Positions 1 through 9,687 of a DNA stretch of 64,000 nucleotides are shown here, piece after piece (position 1 is the stretch's first letter; every line of letters begins with the position of its first letter). The notes beneath the pieces are model-generated. The model was not told the origin of the DNA, ran no database searches, and saw only the letters and a list, made by a program, of their open reading frames with translations. The stretch is from the NCBI GenBank assembly GCA_910578405.1, contig CAJTQO010000001.1, positions 142,020 to 206,019 of the forward strand, given 5' to 3'. Position numbers and translations under genes: made by a program. The DNA is from an uncultured Lachnospiraceae bacterium. Its GTDB lineage: Bacteria; Bacillota; Clostridia; Lachnospirales; Lachnospiraceae.

Positions 1-2
1 CT

Positions 3-830
3 GTAGGGGAAGCGGCTGGGGATACAGGATTTGCGGCTGCAGGGGAAGCGGCTGCGCCAGGAGCGGATGTGGACAGCTCTTTGACGGATGGGGCTGTAGC
101 GGAAGGGGATGCAGGGACGGAAAGCGGCGCAGATGTGGAAGAGGCGCCTGTAGGCGCAGCGCCGGAAGGAGAGGAAACGATTGCGGCGGAAGCGCTGCCG
201 GAAGGAAAGGAAGAGGATGAAATGGCCGTGGCGCAGGAAGTGGACAGCAGCCAGCTCCAGACACTGAATTACAAAACAGGCATTCTGACAGACTGGGAGC
301 AAATCAATGAGGCGCTGCACACCCTTTCGCCGGATGCGCTGACGGATGGAGACGGCGGCGCTTTAGTGCTGCGGCTGCAGAATGTGAGCGGGATTCCGGC
401 GGGAATCAAAGACAGTCTGGCTTCTGACGGTTCCGGTTATGCGAAATATCTTCACTGTAATGTGGGGAGCGGGGCGGCGCTGGTGTTTGGCGGGAATACG
501 GATAACAGCGGTTTCCAGGGCGTCAGCGATGCGTCGGTGACAGTGGACAGTGAAAAGCGCGGCAAGAAGAGCATGGCGGTTACGGTGAAGTTCGCTTCCC
601 ATGAAGATATGGGGACGGTGGCCAGTTTACATGTGAATTTGCCGCAATGTTCGAAAGGGACGAAAGTTTCCGTATATGCGGAGACGGTGAGTCTGGATGA
701 AGAGGGGAATGTGGATGTGGGGGAGAATGCCTGCATCGGGACGACGAAGGCGGATGGGAACGGGAATGTGGAAGTGCCTATCCAGTCTACGGCGAATTAT
801 ATGTTTGTTTATAAGGCGGCCAAAGAGTAA
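3..830 (+). CDS. C-terminal part of a low-complexity, probably exported protein (cut at the left edge)
   Basis: The frame is open from the first bases of the window to the TAA at 828-830, so the true start lies outside; a GTG at 69 is only an internal codon. The visible N-terminal part (about 75 residues) is Ala/Gly/Glu-rich and repetitive, like the linkers of exported proteins elsewhere in this window. The remaining roughly 200 residues form a more ordered, beta-rich, acidic domain with no cysteine-rich or catalytic motif that I recognise. It could be a surface or cell-wall-associated protein. Function is unknown, and no signal peptide can be judged because the start is missing. A strong promoter for the ileS leader begins about 60 bases after the stop, so it is not in the same operon as ileS. 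Confidence 0.75.
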   Translation, partial: VGEAAGDTGFAAAGEAAAPGADVDSSLTDGAVAEGDAGTESGADVEEAPVGAAPEGEETIAAEALPEGKEEDEMAVAQEVDSSQLQTLNYKTGILTDWEQINEALHTLSPDALTDGDGGALVLRLQNVSGIPAGIKDSLASDGSGYAKYLHCNVGSGAALVFGGNTDNSGFQGVSDASVTVDSEKRGKKSMAVTVKFASHEDMGTVASLHVNLPQCSKGTKVSVYAETVSLDEEGNVDVGENACIGTTKADGNGNVEVPIQSTANYMFVYKAAKE

Positions 831-866
831 GGGAACTGTGAACAGTAACAGCAGTTGCCCTTTCCC
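831..866 (+). terminator. weak candidate terminator after the truncated CDS
   Basis: GGGAACTG (831-838) can pair with CAGTTGCCC (852-860) with one bulge. The stem is followed only by CTTTCCCC-type sequence, so termination activity is doubtful. Confidence 0.3.
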
Positions 867-888
867 CACTGCCTGACAGATAATATGC

Positions 889-918
889 TTGACAGGGGGA
901 GCGGGCGGGGATTATAAT
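889..918 (+). promoter_or_regulatory. SigA-type promoter of the ileS T-box leader
   Basis: A perfect TTGACA (889-894) and a perfect TATAAT (913-918) are separated by 18 bases. Transcription would start near 925, just before the T-box leader. Confidence 0.85.
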
Positions 919-924
919 AACGGC

Positions 925-1305
925 ATACGCAAAAGCAAGTTTATGCTTAGGGAATGCATTTAGTTTAGCGGGAAAGACTGTGACGGAGAGAGTAGGCGTT
1001 TGCAGAAACCCAAAGCGAGCCGGCGGCGGTGGGAGGCCGGTGGGAGTATGGGACGCCGAAGATCACTTCTGAGTTGCGGGCTGAACTCTTGGCGTTTTAT
1101 CCGGAGGAGACACTGGCCGATGGGCCGGTGCAGGAATGGCCGGATAGCGGAGGGGAAGTAGGCGCCGACGGGAATCCGCCGTTATCGGATACCATATATC
1201 CTGCGTGTTTTGGCATCAAGCGGTGTGTAAGGCGGCAGGCGTATGATGTAACAGGTGGTATGCGGGTGTTTGCCCCCGTCCTTTTACGGACGGGGGCTTT
1301 TTTTC
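925..1305 (+). promoter_or_regulatory. T-box riboswitch (tRNA-Ile-responsive) upstream of ileS
   Basis: The leader has the ordered parts of a T-box. There is an AGAGAGTAGGCG segment at the base of Stem I, an AGCGAGCCGG / GGTGGGAGGCCGG distal segment, and a specifier region in which ATC (1062-1064) is an isoleucine codon. The T-box bulge sequence is ACAGGTGGTATGCGG (1251-1265). An intrinsic terminator follows, with stem GCCCCCGTC (1272-1280) / GACGGGGGC (1289-1297) and a run of T (1298-1304). By family knowledge, uncharged tRNA-Ile pairs with the specifier and the bulge, stabilises the antiterminator and allows ileS transcription. The match between an ATC specifier and a downstream isoleucyl-tRNA synthetase makes the assignment strong. 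Confidence 0.93.
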
Positions 1306-1368
1306 TAAGAGTTTATAAGATGTAAAAGGAAAGAAGGCTGCGCTGCCGCTAAGTGATAGGAAGAAAGG

Positions 1369-4300
1369 ATGGATGGAATGTATCAGAAAGTATCGGCCAA
1401 TCTCAATTTTGTGGAGCGGGAAAAAGAGACGGAAAAGTTTTGGAAGGATCATGACATTTTTAAAAAGAGTATGGAGAACCGTAAAGACGGGCCTACGTAT
1501 ACATTTTATGACGGGCCTCCCACGGCAAACGGAAAGCCTCATATTGGGCATGTGCTGACCCGTGTGATTAAGGATATGATACCAAGGTATCGTACGATGA
1601 AAGGGTATATGGTGCCGCGTAAAGCGGGCTGGGACACTCACGGGCTTCCGGTGGAGCTGGAAGTGGAGCAGAAGCTGGGACTGGACGGGAAGGAGCAGAT
1701 TGAGGAGTATGGCCTGGATCCTTTTATCCGGCAGTGTAAGGAGAGTGTATGGAAGTATAAGGGAATGTGGGAAGATTTCTCCGGTACGGTGGGTTTCTGG
1801 GCGGATATGGACAATCCTTATGTGACCTACGATGATAATTTCATTGAGTCGGAATGGTGGGCGTTAAAGCGGATTTGGGACAAAGGTTTGTTGTATAAAG
1901 GATTTAAGATTGTGCCGTACTGTCCGCGCTGTGGAACGCCGCTGTCTTCCCATGAGGTGGCGCAGGGGTACAAGGCGGTGAAGGAACGTTCTGCTATCGT
2001 GCGGTTTAAAGTCATTGGGGAAGACGCTTATTTTCTCGCATGGACGACCACGCCGTGGACATTGCCTTCCAATACGGCGCTTTGCATGAACCCGGAAGCG
2101 GAATATTGCAAGGTAAAGGCGGCGGACGGTTATGTCTATTATATGGCGAAGGCGCTGTTGGATAGTGTGCTTGGGAAGCTGGCAGAGGAAGAAAAACCGG
2201 CTTATGAAGTGATGGAGACATATTTGGGGAAAGAACTGGAGAATAAGGAGTATGAACCTTTGTTTGCATGTACCGGGGAGGCGGCTGCCAAACAGGGCAA
2301 GCGGGGGCATTTTGTAACCTGCGACAGTTATGTCACTATGTCGGACGGTACGGGAATCGTCCATATAGCGCCTGCATTTGGTGAGGACGACGCCCAGGTG
2401 GGCAGGAGGTATGACCTGCCGTTTGTGCAGTTTGTGGACGGCAGAGGGAATATGACGGAGGAAACCCCTTATGCCGGGAAGTTTGTGAAGGACGCGGATT
2501 CGGATATATTGAAGGATTTGGACAGGGAAGGGAAATTGTTTGGCGCGCCTAAGTTTGAACATGACTATCCGTTTTGCTGGAGGTGTGATACGCCGCTTAT
2601 TTATTATGCTAGGGAGTCCTGGTTTATTAAGATGACGGCGGTGCGGGACGAATTGGTTCGGAATAATAAGACGGTAAATTGGATTCCGGAGTCCATTGGG
2701 GAAGGAAGGTTTGGGAACTGGCTGGAAAATATCCAGGATTGGGGGGTTTCCAGGAACCGTTATTGGGGAACGCCTTTAAATGTATGGGAGTGTGAAAGCT
2801 GCGGCCATCAGGAAGCGGTTGGCTCCAGGGCAGAGCTGGAGAAGCTAAGCGGGAATCCGGCAGCGCAGACGGTGGAGCTGCACAGACCCTACATTGACGA
2901 GATAACCGGCATTTGCCCGGAATGCGGCAAAAGCATGAAGAGGGCGCCAGAGGTGATTGACTGTTGGTTTGATTCCGGGGCCATGCCTTTTGCCCAGCAT
3001 CATTATCCGTTTGAGAATGAGGAGCTTTTTAAACAGCAGTTTCCGGCGCAGTTTATTTCCGAAGCCGTGGACCAGACCAGAGGATGGTTCTACTCCCTGA
3101 TGGCGGAGTCTACCTTACTGTTTGACTGTGCGCCGTTTGAAAATGTGATTGTCCTTGGCCATGTGCAGGATGAAAACGGGCAGAAGATGAGCAAATCCAA
3201 GGGAAATGCAGTCGATCCTTTTGACGCGCTGGCAACTTATGGGGCGGACGCCATCCGTTGGTATTTTACCATTAATTCCGCGCCATGGCTGCCCAACCGT
3301 TTCCATGGGAAGGTCGTGATGGAAGGGCAGCGTAAGTTTATGGGCACGTTGTGGAATACGTATGCTTTCTTTGTGCTTTATGCTAATATTGACGGGTTTG
3401 ACGCCACAAAGCATCGGCTGGAATATGACAGGCTTCCGGTGATGGATAAATGGCTGCTGTCCAGGCTGAATACGCTGGTGGAAGAAGTGGACGGGCATTT
3501 TGGGAACTATCGGCTGCCGGAGGCAGCGCGGGCATTGGACAGCTTTGTGGATGAAATGAGCAACTGGTATGTGCGCAGGAGCCGGGAACGGTTCTGGGCA
3601 AAAGGGATGGAGCAGGATAAGGTCAACGCTTATATGACTTTGTATACGGCGTTAGTGACGGTATGCAAATGCGCGGCTCCGGTGATTCCGTTTATGACGG
3701 AGGATATATACCGCAACCTGGTGTGCGGCATAGACAAAACGGCGCCGGAAAGCATTCATCTGTGCGATTATCCCAAAGCGGAAGCGTCCATGATAAACCG
3801 GGAATTGGAAGAGGACATGGAGGAAGTTTTGAAGGTGGTGGTAATGGGGCGCGCCGCAAGGAATGCAGCCAATATCAAAAACCGCCAGCCTATCGGACGG
3901 ATGTTTGTAAAGGCGCCTCATGCCTTGGACAGTTTTTACCAAGACATTATAAAAGAAGAGCTGAATGTAAAGGAAGTAAGCTTTACGGATGACGTGCGTG
4001 ATTTTACAAGCTATGCCTTTAAGCCCCAACTGCGCACGGTAGGGCCCAAATATGGAAAACAATTGGGCGGCATCCAAAAGACCCTTGCAGCGCTGGACGG
4101 CAATAAGGCAATGGATGAGTTAAATGCAAAGGGGCTGCTGGCGTTTGAAGTAGACGGAACGACGGTGGAACTGGCCAAGGAAGATTTGTTGATTGAGATG
4201 AGCCGGAAAGAAGGCTATGTATCGGAAGCGGACAATACCGTAACCGTAGTGTTGGATACCAACCTGTCGGAAGAACTGGTGGAGGAAGGCTTTGTTTATG

Positions 4301-4557
4301 AAGTAATCAGCAAACTCCAGACTATGCGAAAAGACGCGGGTTATGAGGTTATGGATCATATCCTGGTGGAAATAAACGGCAATGAAAAAATTGCATCCAT
4401 TGTAGAAAGGAACCGGGAGGTGATAGCAGGGAAAGTGTTGGCAGAGCAGATGACGACCGGTGAGGGGGCTGCGCCTGACGGGGCATGGAGCCGGAAAGAA
4501 TGGAATGTAAACGGCGAAAAAGTGACGATTGGCATTTGCAAAACAGACAGTGAATGA
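1369..4557 (+). CDS. ileS: isoleucyl-tRNA synthetase, long (type 2-like) form
   Basis: Cytoplasmic class I aminoacyl-tRNA synthetase that charges tRNA-Ile. The ATP-binding HIGH motif is at residues 58-61, in a context of GPPTANGKPHIGHVL, and KMSKS is at about 606-610. The WDTHGLPVE motif and the editing (CP1) domain, with a TTPWTLPSN segment, lie between them. Cys pairs (CESCGH and CPECGK) sit in the connective region. At 1062 residues it is clearly longer than type 1 bacterial IleRS (about 920) and matches the clostridial long form, a class often less sensitive to mupirocin; that last point is family knowledge, not tested here. ATG 1369 has AGGAAG 5 bases upstream. ATG 1378, three codons later, is equally well placed, so the start is uncertain by three residues. 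The gene stands alone behind its T-box and is followed by an intrinsic terminator. Confidence 0.97.
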   Translation: MDGMYQKVSANLNFVEREKETEKFWKDHDIFKKSMENRKDGPTYTFYDGPPTANGKPHIGHVLTRVIKDMIPRYRTMKGYMVPRKAGWDTHGLPVELEVEQKLGLDGKEQIEEYGLDPFIRQCKESVWKYKGMWEDFSGTVGFWADMDNPYVTYDDNFIESEWWALKRIWDKGLLYKGFKIVPYCPRCGTPLSSHEVAQGYKAVKERSAIVRFKVIGEDAYFLAWTTTPWTLPSNTALCMNPEAEYCKVKAADGYVYYMAKALLDSVLGKLAEEEKPAYEVMETYLGKELENKEYEPLFACTGEAAAKQGKRGHFVTCDSYVTMSDGTGIVHIAPAFGEDDAQVGRRYDLPFVQFVDGRGNMTEETPYAGKFVKDADSDILKDLDREGKLFGAPKFEHDYPFCWRCDTPLIYYARESWFIKMTAVRDELVRNNKTVNWIPESIGEGRFGNWLENIQDWGVSRNRYWGTPLNVWECESCGHQEAVGSRAELEKLSGNPAAQTVELHRPYIDEITGICPECGKSMKRAPEVIDCWFDSGAMPFAQHHYPFENEELFKQQFPAQFISEAVDQTRGWFYSLMAESTLLFDCAPFENVIVLGHVQDENGQKMSKSKGNAVDPFDALATYGADAIRWYFTINSAPWLPNRFHGKVVMEGQRKFMGTLWNTYAFFVLYANIDGFDATKHRLEYDRLPVMDKWLLSRLNTLVEEVDGHFGNYRLPEAARALDSFVDEMSNWYVRRSRERFWAKGMEQDKVNAYMTLYTALVTVCKCAAPVIPFMTEDIYRNLVCGIDKTAPESIHLCDYPKAEASMINRELEEDMEEVLKVVVMGRAARNAANIKNRQPIGRMFVKAPHALDSFYQDIIKEELNVKEVSFTDDVRDFTSYAFKPQLRTVGPKYGKQLGGIQKTLAALDGNKAMDELNAKGLLAFEVDGTTVELAKEDLLIEMSRKEGYVSEADNTVTVVLDTNLSEELVEEGFVYEVISKLQTMRKDAGYEVMDHILVEINGNEKIASIVERNREVIAGKVLAEQMTTGEGAAPDGAWSRKEWNVNGEKVTIGICKTDSE

Positions 4558-4563
4558 TTGGCG

Positions 4564-4593
4564 GCAGGGAGTTGGAAGGCTCCCTGCTTTTTT
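4564..4593 (+). terminator. intrinsic terminator after ileS
   Basis: GCAGGGAG (4564-4571) pairs perfectly with CTCCCTGC (4580-4587) around an 8-base loop and is followed by six T. Confidence 0.9.
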
Positions 4594-4622
4594 CTGTTTT
4601 CAAAAGATTTTTTTTCGCATAC

Positions 4623-4651
4623 TTGTATCTGGAATCGAAAGATGGTATAAT
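4623..4651 (+). promoter_or_regulatory. promoter of the chemoreceptor gene
   Basis: TTGTAT (4623-4628) and TATAAT (4646-4651) are separated by 17 bases. The untranslated leader to the start at 4813 is about 155 bases. I looked for c-di-GMP and other riboswitch signatures in it and recognised none. Confidence 0.7.
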
Positions 4652-4812
4652 AATCAATAAATTTCATCTGTAGCTGCATAGGGTATTTTTGTAGATAAAC
4701 AGTGAGGAAACCGAACCTTGGCATTAGAATATAGTGTTGTATGAAAGCTGTCGCTAAATAAGGGAGTATGGTATGAAGTTAAGCTTGCTTGTATTTGAGG
4801 GAGAAGGAAGCT

Positions 4813-6507
4813 ATGCTTGAAAAAATAAAGAACATGACTGTTCAGAAAAAATTAAAATGCTGTTTTACCCTAATCGTATGTATAGCCAGTGTTTCTGGGA
4901 TTCTGGGGCTTGTGATGCTGATTCGCAACAATGTGAGTTACAGCAATGCATTAGTGACAAATGGGTTTTCACAAGGCCAAATAGGTATTTTCAGTACATA
5001 TTTGAACAAGGAACCTGCAATTGTAAGGGAAATGATACTTTTGGATGATTCGGCGGAAATAAGGAAAGCGGTGGAAGAAAAGGAAGCCATCCAAATGGAG
5101 ACGGATGCCGCTCTGGTAACGATGCTTGCGAACTGCACATCGAAGGAAGAGGAAGAGTATGTACGGATTATTGAGGAAACACTGCCGGAATACCGTGAGA
5201 TATTTTCTTCCGTGCAGGCGCTTGCCATTGCAAACAGGGATGAAGAAGCGACGGATCTTTTGCTGCAGCAGGGGAAACCTGCACTGAAGAAACTGACTGA
5301 CGGAGTGGAAGGGTTAATCGCGCTGAATGTGGAAGTAGGGAACGAAGTGGCCGAGAGCCTGACCATTCAGACTTATGCGACTTTAGGCATTATCGTTGCG
5401 GTAATATTGCTTGCAGTGCTGGTTTCCATGCGCTTTGCCACATTTGTGGCGAAGCTTTTTTCAGAACCGATTATCAGGATTAAAGATGCTACGATAGAGC
5501 TTTCCAGGGGGAATCTGGATATACAGATTGACAGTATGTACCCGGATGAAATCGGTGAGATGACGGATTCCTTTAAAGAATCCATTGGGCTGCTTAGACA
5601 GTATGTCATAGAATTAAGGCGGTGCCTGAGTGAAGTTGCGGATGGGAACTTTAATATAGAAGTGGACGAAAGCGTAGATTTCCGTGGTGATTTTGAAGTG
5701 TTGGTAACAGCCATAGCTAAAATGACGGATTTATTAAGCACTACAATGGGCCAGATTAATGAGTCGGCAGAGCAGGTGGCGTTAGGAGCGACGCAGATGG
5801 CGGAAAGCGCCCAGGCATTGGCGGAGGGCGCGACGGATCAGGCCGCTTCCGTGGAGGAATTGACAGCTACCATCCAAAGCATTACCACCAATGTGGTGGA
5901 TACGACGGAAAAGGCAAATAAATCCAGCAGCGGCGCAGAGGAGTTTAAGCGGGAAGCGGAAAAGAGCAATGATGATATCAGGCGGCTGAATGAGGCCATG
6001 GAAAAAATCAATGAGACTTCAAAGGAAATTGCAAATATTATCGGAGATATTGAAGATATTGCCTCCCAGACCAACCTGCTGTCCCTGAATGCTTCGATAG
6101 AGGCGGCGCGGGCAGGGGAAGCCGGGAAAGGCTTTGCCGTTGTGGCAGACCAGATTGGGAAGCTGGCGGCAGACAGCGCAACTTCGGCAGTGAATACAAA
6201 ACGGCTGATTGAAAACTCCATGAAAGAAATTGAATTTGGAAATGAAATTGTGGAAAAGACCACATCTGCCATTGAAAAAGTCATCAACGGGATTACTATG
6301 CTGGCTTCCTCGACAAAGGAGATCAGCGACCTGTCCGATACACAGGCAGATGCTATGAAACAGTTGGAGCTGGGTGTGGAGCAGATCGCAGATGTGATCC
6401 AGAACAATTCGGCGTCTGCGGAGCAAACTTCGGCGACAAGCGAAGAACTGTCTGCCCAGTCAGCTAATTTGGAAGAATTAGTAGGACAATTTAAATTAAA
6501 AGTTTAA
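4813..6507 (+). CDS. methyl-accepting chemotaxis protein
   Basis: Membrane chemoreceptor that passes ligand signals to CheA/CheW. The order is a short cytoplasmic N-terminus, TM1 (about residues 17-37), an extracytoplasmic helical sensor of about 145 residues consistent with a 4HB_MCP bundle, TM2 (about 185-205), HAMP, then a long coiled-coil signalling domain. The conserved hairpin tip is visible as SQTNLLSLNASIEAARAGE, followed by GKGFAVVADQIGKLA. At 564 residues it is of normal length. The reading frame opens upstream with TTG at 4789, but ATG 4813 is preceded by GGGAGAAGGAAG and starts right before the basic Lys-rich stretch that precedes TM1. It is monocistronic with its own promoter. 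No che or flagellar genes are in the window, so this is an orphan receptor here; its ligand cannot be told from sequence. Confidence 0.95.
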   Translation: MLEKIKNMTVQKKLKCCFTLIVCIASVSGILGLVMLIRNNVSYSNALVTNGFSQGQIGIFSTYLNKEPAIVREMILLDDSAEIRKAVEEKEAIQMETDAALVTMLANCTSKEEEEYVRIIEETLPEYREIFSSVQALAIANRDEEATDLLLQQGKPALKKLTDGVEGLIALNVEVGNEVAESLTIQTYATLGIIVAVILLAVLVSMRFATFVAKLFSEPIIRIKDATIELSRGNLDIQIDSMYPDEIGEMTDSFKESIGLLRQYVIELRRCLSEVADGNFNIEVDESVDFRGDFEVLVTAIAKMTDLLSTTMGQINESAEQVALGATQMAESAQALAEGATDQAASVEELTATIQSITTNVVDTTEKANKSSSGAEEFKREAEKSNDDIRRLNEAMEKINETSKEIANIIGDIEDIASQTNLLSLNASIEAARAGEAGKGFAVVADQIGKLAADSATSAVNTKRLIENSMKEIEFGNEIVEKTTSAIEKVINGITMLASSTKEISDLSDTQADAMKQLELGVEQIADVIQNNSASAEQTSATSEELSAQSANLEELVGQFKLKV

Positions 6508-6613
6508 CGGCATTACTTTTTATCGCTTATTTACGGTGCATTGCGGGAGTATACAGCAGATATTCGGTATGAAAACGGCTGAAAGAATGAAAGGGGCAGG
6601 TTTGAAAAATGGC

Positions 6614-6654
6614 AAAAGGGCATCCGATTCCGGAAGGGAGGAGGATGCCCTTTT
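6614..6654 (+). terminator. intrinsic terminator after the chemoreceptor gene
   Basis: AAAAGGGCATCC (6614-6625) pairs perfectly with GGATGCCCTTTT (6643-6654), a 12 bp stem ending in T. Confidence 0.85.
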
Positions 6655-6764
6655 ATGCATATGGAAGCCCAAAGGATTGCCGGTAAAGCTGACGCGCGCC
6701 CTGTGCGCGGGCGGGGAAAAAGGAATGTTCCCTGCTTGATTTTGCGGAACTTTTGCCTTTTTTA

Positions 6765-6792
6765 TTGCAATTTTCGATGAATAATGTATAAT
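6765..6792 (+). promoter_or_regulatory. promoter of glgP
   Basis: TTGCAA (6765-6770) and a perfect TATAAT (6787-6792) are separated by 16 bases, 35 bases upstream of the glgP start. Confidence 0.75.
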
Positions 6793-6827
6793 CATGCATA
6801 GAAGAGTTTTTTCGAGGAGGAAAAAAG

Positions 6828-9335
6828 ATGGTGAATCAGACAAGCTTGTCTTTTGACAAGGATTTATTTAAGCGGAGTGTTGTGTATAACGTAAAGACTT
6901 TATATAGAAAAAGCCTGGACGAGGCGACGCCGCAGCAGATCTTTCAGGCGGTATCCTATGCGATTAAGGATGCCATTGTGGACACATGGATGACGACACA
7001 GGCGGAATATGAAAAGCAGGATCCGAAGATGGTTTACTATCTGTCCATGGAGTTTTTGATGGGACGCGCCCTGGGGAACAATATTATTAACCTGCAGGCG
7101 TACAAACCAGTGAAGGACGCCCTGGATGAATTGGGGCTTGATCTGAATGTGATAGAGGACCAGGAGCCGGATCCGGCGCTGGGAAACGGCGGCCTTGGAA
7201 GGCTTGCCGCATGTTTCCTGGATTCCCTGGCCACGCTTGGTTATTGCGCGTATGGCTGCGGCATCCGTTACCGTTATGGGATGTTTAAGCAGCAAATTCG
7301 TGACGGGTACCAGATTGAAGTGCCGGACAACTGGCTGGAAAACGGGAATCCGTTTGAACTGCGCAGGCCGGAATACGCCAAAGAGGTGAAATTTGGCGGC
7401 TATGTCAATGTATATGTAGACCAAAACGGCAGGAGCAATTTCCGCCAGGAGGGTTACCAGAGCGTGCATGCCATCCCTTATGACCTTCCGATTGTAGGCT
7501 ATGGCAATGGCATTGTGAATACGCTGCGTATTTGGGATGCGCAGCCGGTGGAATGCTTTAAGCTGGATTCTTTTGATAAAGGGGATTATCAAAAGGCAGT
7601 GGAACAGGAGAATCTGGCAAGGAATATTGTGGAGGTGCTTTATCCTAACGATAACCACTATGCGGGCAAGGAGCTGCGTTTAAAGCAGCAGTATTTCTTT
7701 ATTTCCGCATCGGTGCAGGCGGCGGTGGACAAATATATGCGCAAGCATAAGGATATCCGTAAGTTTTACGAGAAGGTGACGTTCCAGCTTAACGACACCC
7801 ATCCTACCGTAGCCATTGCGGAATTGATGCGTATTTTAATGGACGAGCATTACCTGACATGGGATGAGGCATGGACAGTGACCACAAAGACCTGCGCTTA
7901 CACCAACCATACCATTATGGCGGAAGCGTTGGAGAAATGGCCGATTGAACTGTTCTCCAGGCTGCTTCCAAGAATTTACCAGATTATAGAGGAAATTAAC
8001 CGTCGCTTTGTTATGCGGATTGAACAGATGTATCCGGGCAATCATGAAAAAGTGCGCAAAATGGCGATTATTTACGATGGACAGGTGAAGATGGCCCATC
8101 TTGCCATTGCATCGGGCTATTCCGTGAACGGCGTGGCAAGGCTGCATACGGAAATCCTTAAGAACCAGGAATTGAAGGATTTCTACGAGATGATGCCGGA
8201 GAAGTTCAACAATAAGACAAACGGGATTACACAGAGGCGTTTCCTGCTGCACGGCAATCCGCTGTTGGCAGACTGGGTGACTTCTTATGTGGGCAGCGAT
8301 TGGGTAACGGATTTGCCAAAGATTCATAAGCTGAAAATTTATGCGTCGGATGAAAAGGCGCAGCAGGAATTTATCAATATTAAATATAAAAATAAAGTGC
8401 GTCTGGCGAAATACATTGAGGAACACAACGGCATTAGGGTAGACCCGCGTTCCATTTTCGATGTGCAGGTAAAGAGGCTGCATGAGTATAAGAGGCAGCT
8501 TTTGAACATCCTTCATATTATGCACTTATACAATGAGCTGAAGGAACACCCGGATATGGAATTCTATCCAAGGACATTTATCTTTGGCGCAAAGGCCGCG
8601 GCAGGCTACCGCAATGCCAAGCTGACCATTAAGCTGATAACTGCGGTAGGGGATGTGGTGAACAATGATCCGTCCATCAAAGGGAAGATTAAAGTGGTGT
8701 TTATCGAAGATTACCGTGTATCCAATGCGGAAATGATTTTTGCTGCGGCGGATGTGTCGGAGCAGATTTCCACAGCCAGCAAGGAAGCGTCAGGGACAGG
8801 CAATATGAAATTTATGTTAAACGGCGCTTTGACTCTTGGCACCATGGACGGGGCCAATGTGGAAATTGTGGAAGAAGTAGGGGCGGAACATGCCTTTATC
8901 TTTGGCCTGAGTTCCGATGAAGTAATCCGTTATGAGAATTTTGGCGGTTATGACCCGATGGAAGTTTTCAATAACAATGCCAATATCCGTAAGGTGCTGA
9001 TGCAGTTGATAAACGGGACTTATTCCAGGAACGACCCGGATTTGTTCCGGCCATTGTACAATTCATTGTTAAATACGCTTTCCACGTCTAAAGCGGATAC
9101 GTATTTTATCCTAAAGGATTTTGACGCTTACGCGCAGGCGCAAAAGAAGGTGGAAGCGGCATACCGGAATGAGAAAGAATGGGCAAGGAGCGCAATTTTA
9201 AATATTGCATGTTCCGGCAAGTTCTCCTCCGACCGGACAATTCAGGAATATGTGGATGACATCTGGCATTTGGACAAGGTCGTGTTGCCGCCAAAGAAAA
9301 ATGAGCCAAAGGTGACAATGGCAGGGGTAAAATAG
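6828..9335 (+). CDS. glgP: glycogen/maltodextrin phosphorylase
   Basis: PLP-dependent GT35 enzyme that releases glucose-1-phosphate from alpha-1,4-glucans in the cytoplasm. The 835-residue length fits the family. The phosphorylase signature EASGTGNMKFMLNG is present with the cofactor lysine at about residue 661. The N-terminal MEFLMGRALGNN and the GNGGLGRLAACFLDS glycine-rich segment are also intact. The start is well supported: CGAGGAGGAAAAAAG lies directly upstream of ATG 6828. It is monocistronic, with its own promoter and terminator and no glg biosynthesis genes nearby. A role in glycogen mobilisation, or in use of maltodextrins from starch, is inferred from the family. Confidence 0.97.
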   Translation: MVNQTSLSFDKDLFKRSVVYNVKTLYRKSLDEATPQQIFQAVSYAIKDAIVDTWMTTQAEYEKQDPKMVYYLSMEFLMGRALGNNIINLQAYKPVKDALDELGLDLNVIEDQEPDPALGNGGLGRLAACFLDSLATLGYCAYGCGIRYRYGMFKQQIRDGYQIEVPDNWLENGNPFELRRPEYAKEVKFGGYVNVYVDQNGRSNFRQEGYQSVHAIPYDLPIVGYGNGIVNTLRIWDAQPVECFKLDSFDKGDYQKAVEQENLARNIVEVLYPNDNHYAGKELRLKQQYFFISASVQAAVDKYMRKHKDIRKFYEKVTFQLNDTHPTVAIAELMRILMDEHYLTWDEAWTVTTKTCAYTNHTIMAEALEKWPIELFSRLLPRIYQIIEEINRRFVMRIEQMYPGNHEKVRKMAIIYDGQVKMAHLAIASGYSVNGVARLHTEILKNQELKDFYEMMPEKFNNKTNGITQRRFLLHGNPLLADWVTSYVGSDWVTDLPKIHKLKIYASDEKAQQEFINIKYKNKVRLAKYIEEHNGIRVDPRSIFDVQVKRLHEYKRQLLNILHIMHLYNELKEHPDMEFYPRTFIFGAKAAAGYRNAKLTIKLITAVGDVVNNDPSIKGKIKVVFIEDYRVSNAEMIFAAADVSEQISTASKEASGTGNMKFMLNGALTLGTMDGANVEIVEEVGAEHAFIFGLSSDEVIRYENFGGYDPMEVFNNNANIRKVLMQLINGTYSRNDPDLFRPLYNSLLNTLSTSKADTYFILKDFDAYAQAQKKVEAAYRNEKEWARSAILNIACSGKFSSDRTIQEYVDDIWHLDKVVLPPKKNEPKVTMAGVK

Positions 9336-9371
9336 AGGGGATAAGAAACGGTAAGGATATAGAAGGAACTT

Positions 9372-9401
9372 AAAGCTTGGTGCTGCAGCGCCAAGCTTTT
9401 T
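9372..9401 (+). terminator. intrinsic terminator after glgP
   Basis: AAAGCTTGG (9372-9380) pairs with CCAAGCTTT (9391-9399), with further GC pairs toward a four-base loop, ending in five T. Confidence 0.88.
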
Positions 9402-9527
9402 CTATGTACACGGACGTGAAAAGGGAATATCGGCAAAGGCTGGCCATGTCCGGCGCGCAAGTGGGGAGAGGGCCGTTACCGCATCCATGGAATAAACTGC
9501 CCGGGGCGCCGTGGGAACGTTTGCCTG

Positions 9528-9602
9528 AGCGTGTTTGAAAATTGCTTTCTGGCAGATGTAGGTTAGAATTTGTGGGAGATTTGTGCCAAAGGAAGGGCGC
9601 AT
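9528..9602 (+). repeat. left half copy of the interspersed inverted-terminus element (copy A)
   Basis: Begins AGCGTGTTTGAAAATTGC and runs through TTCTGGCAGATG and GGGAGATTTGTGCC to GGGCGCAT. It matches the left half of the complete copy at 29700-29864, including GCGTGT, TGAAAATTGCTTTCTGGCA and TTTGTGCCAAA. The matching right half lies 1.6 kb away at 11161-11249 in inverted orientation, with the pap gene between them. Confidence 0.85.
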
Positions 9603-9687
9603 GTTTAAAGTTGTATTTTGCAGGAGGCAATGGTATATTAAAAGTAGACATAAATTCGGGAGATTTGGGAAAGGAAGGAGTGGTTGT

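Noticed and set aside
1029..1325. Open frame of 98 codons in the ileS leader
   Set aside because: It lies wholly inside the T-box leader and terminator and has no independent support.
4652..4812. Possible riboswitch in the chemoreceptor leader
   Set aside because: I looked for c-di-GMP, preQ1 and other known signatures and found none.
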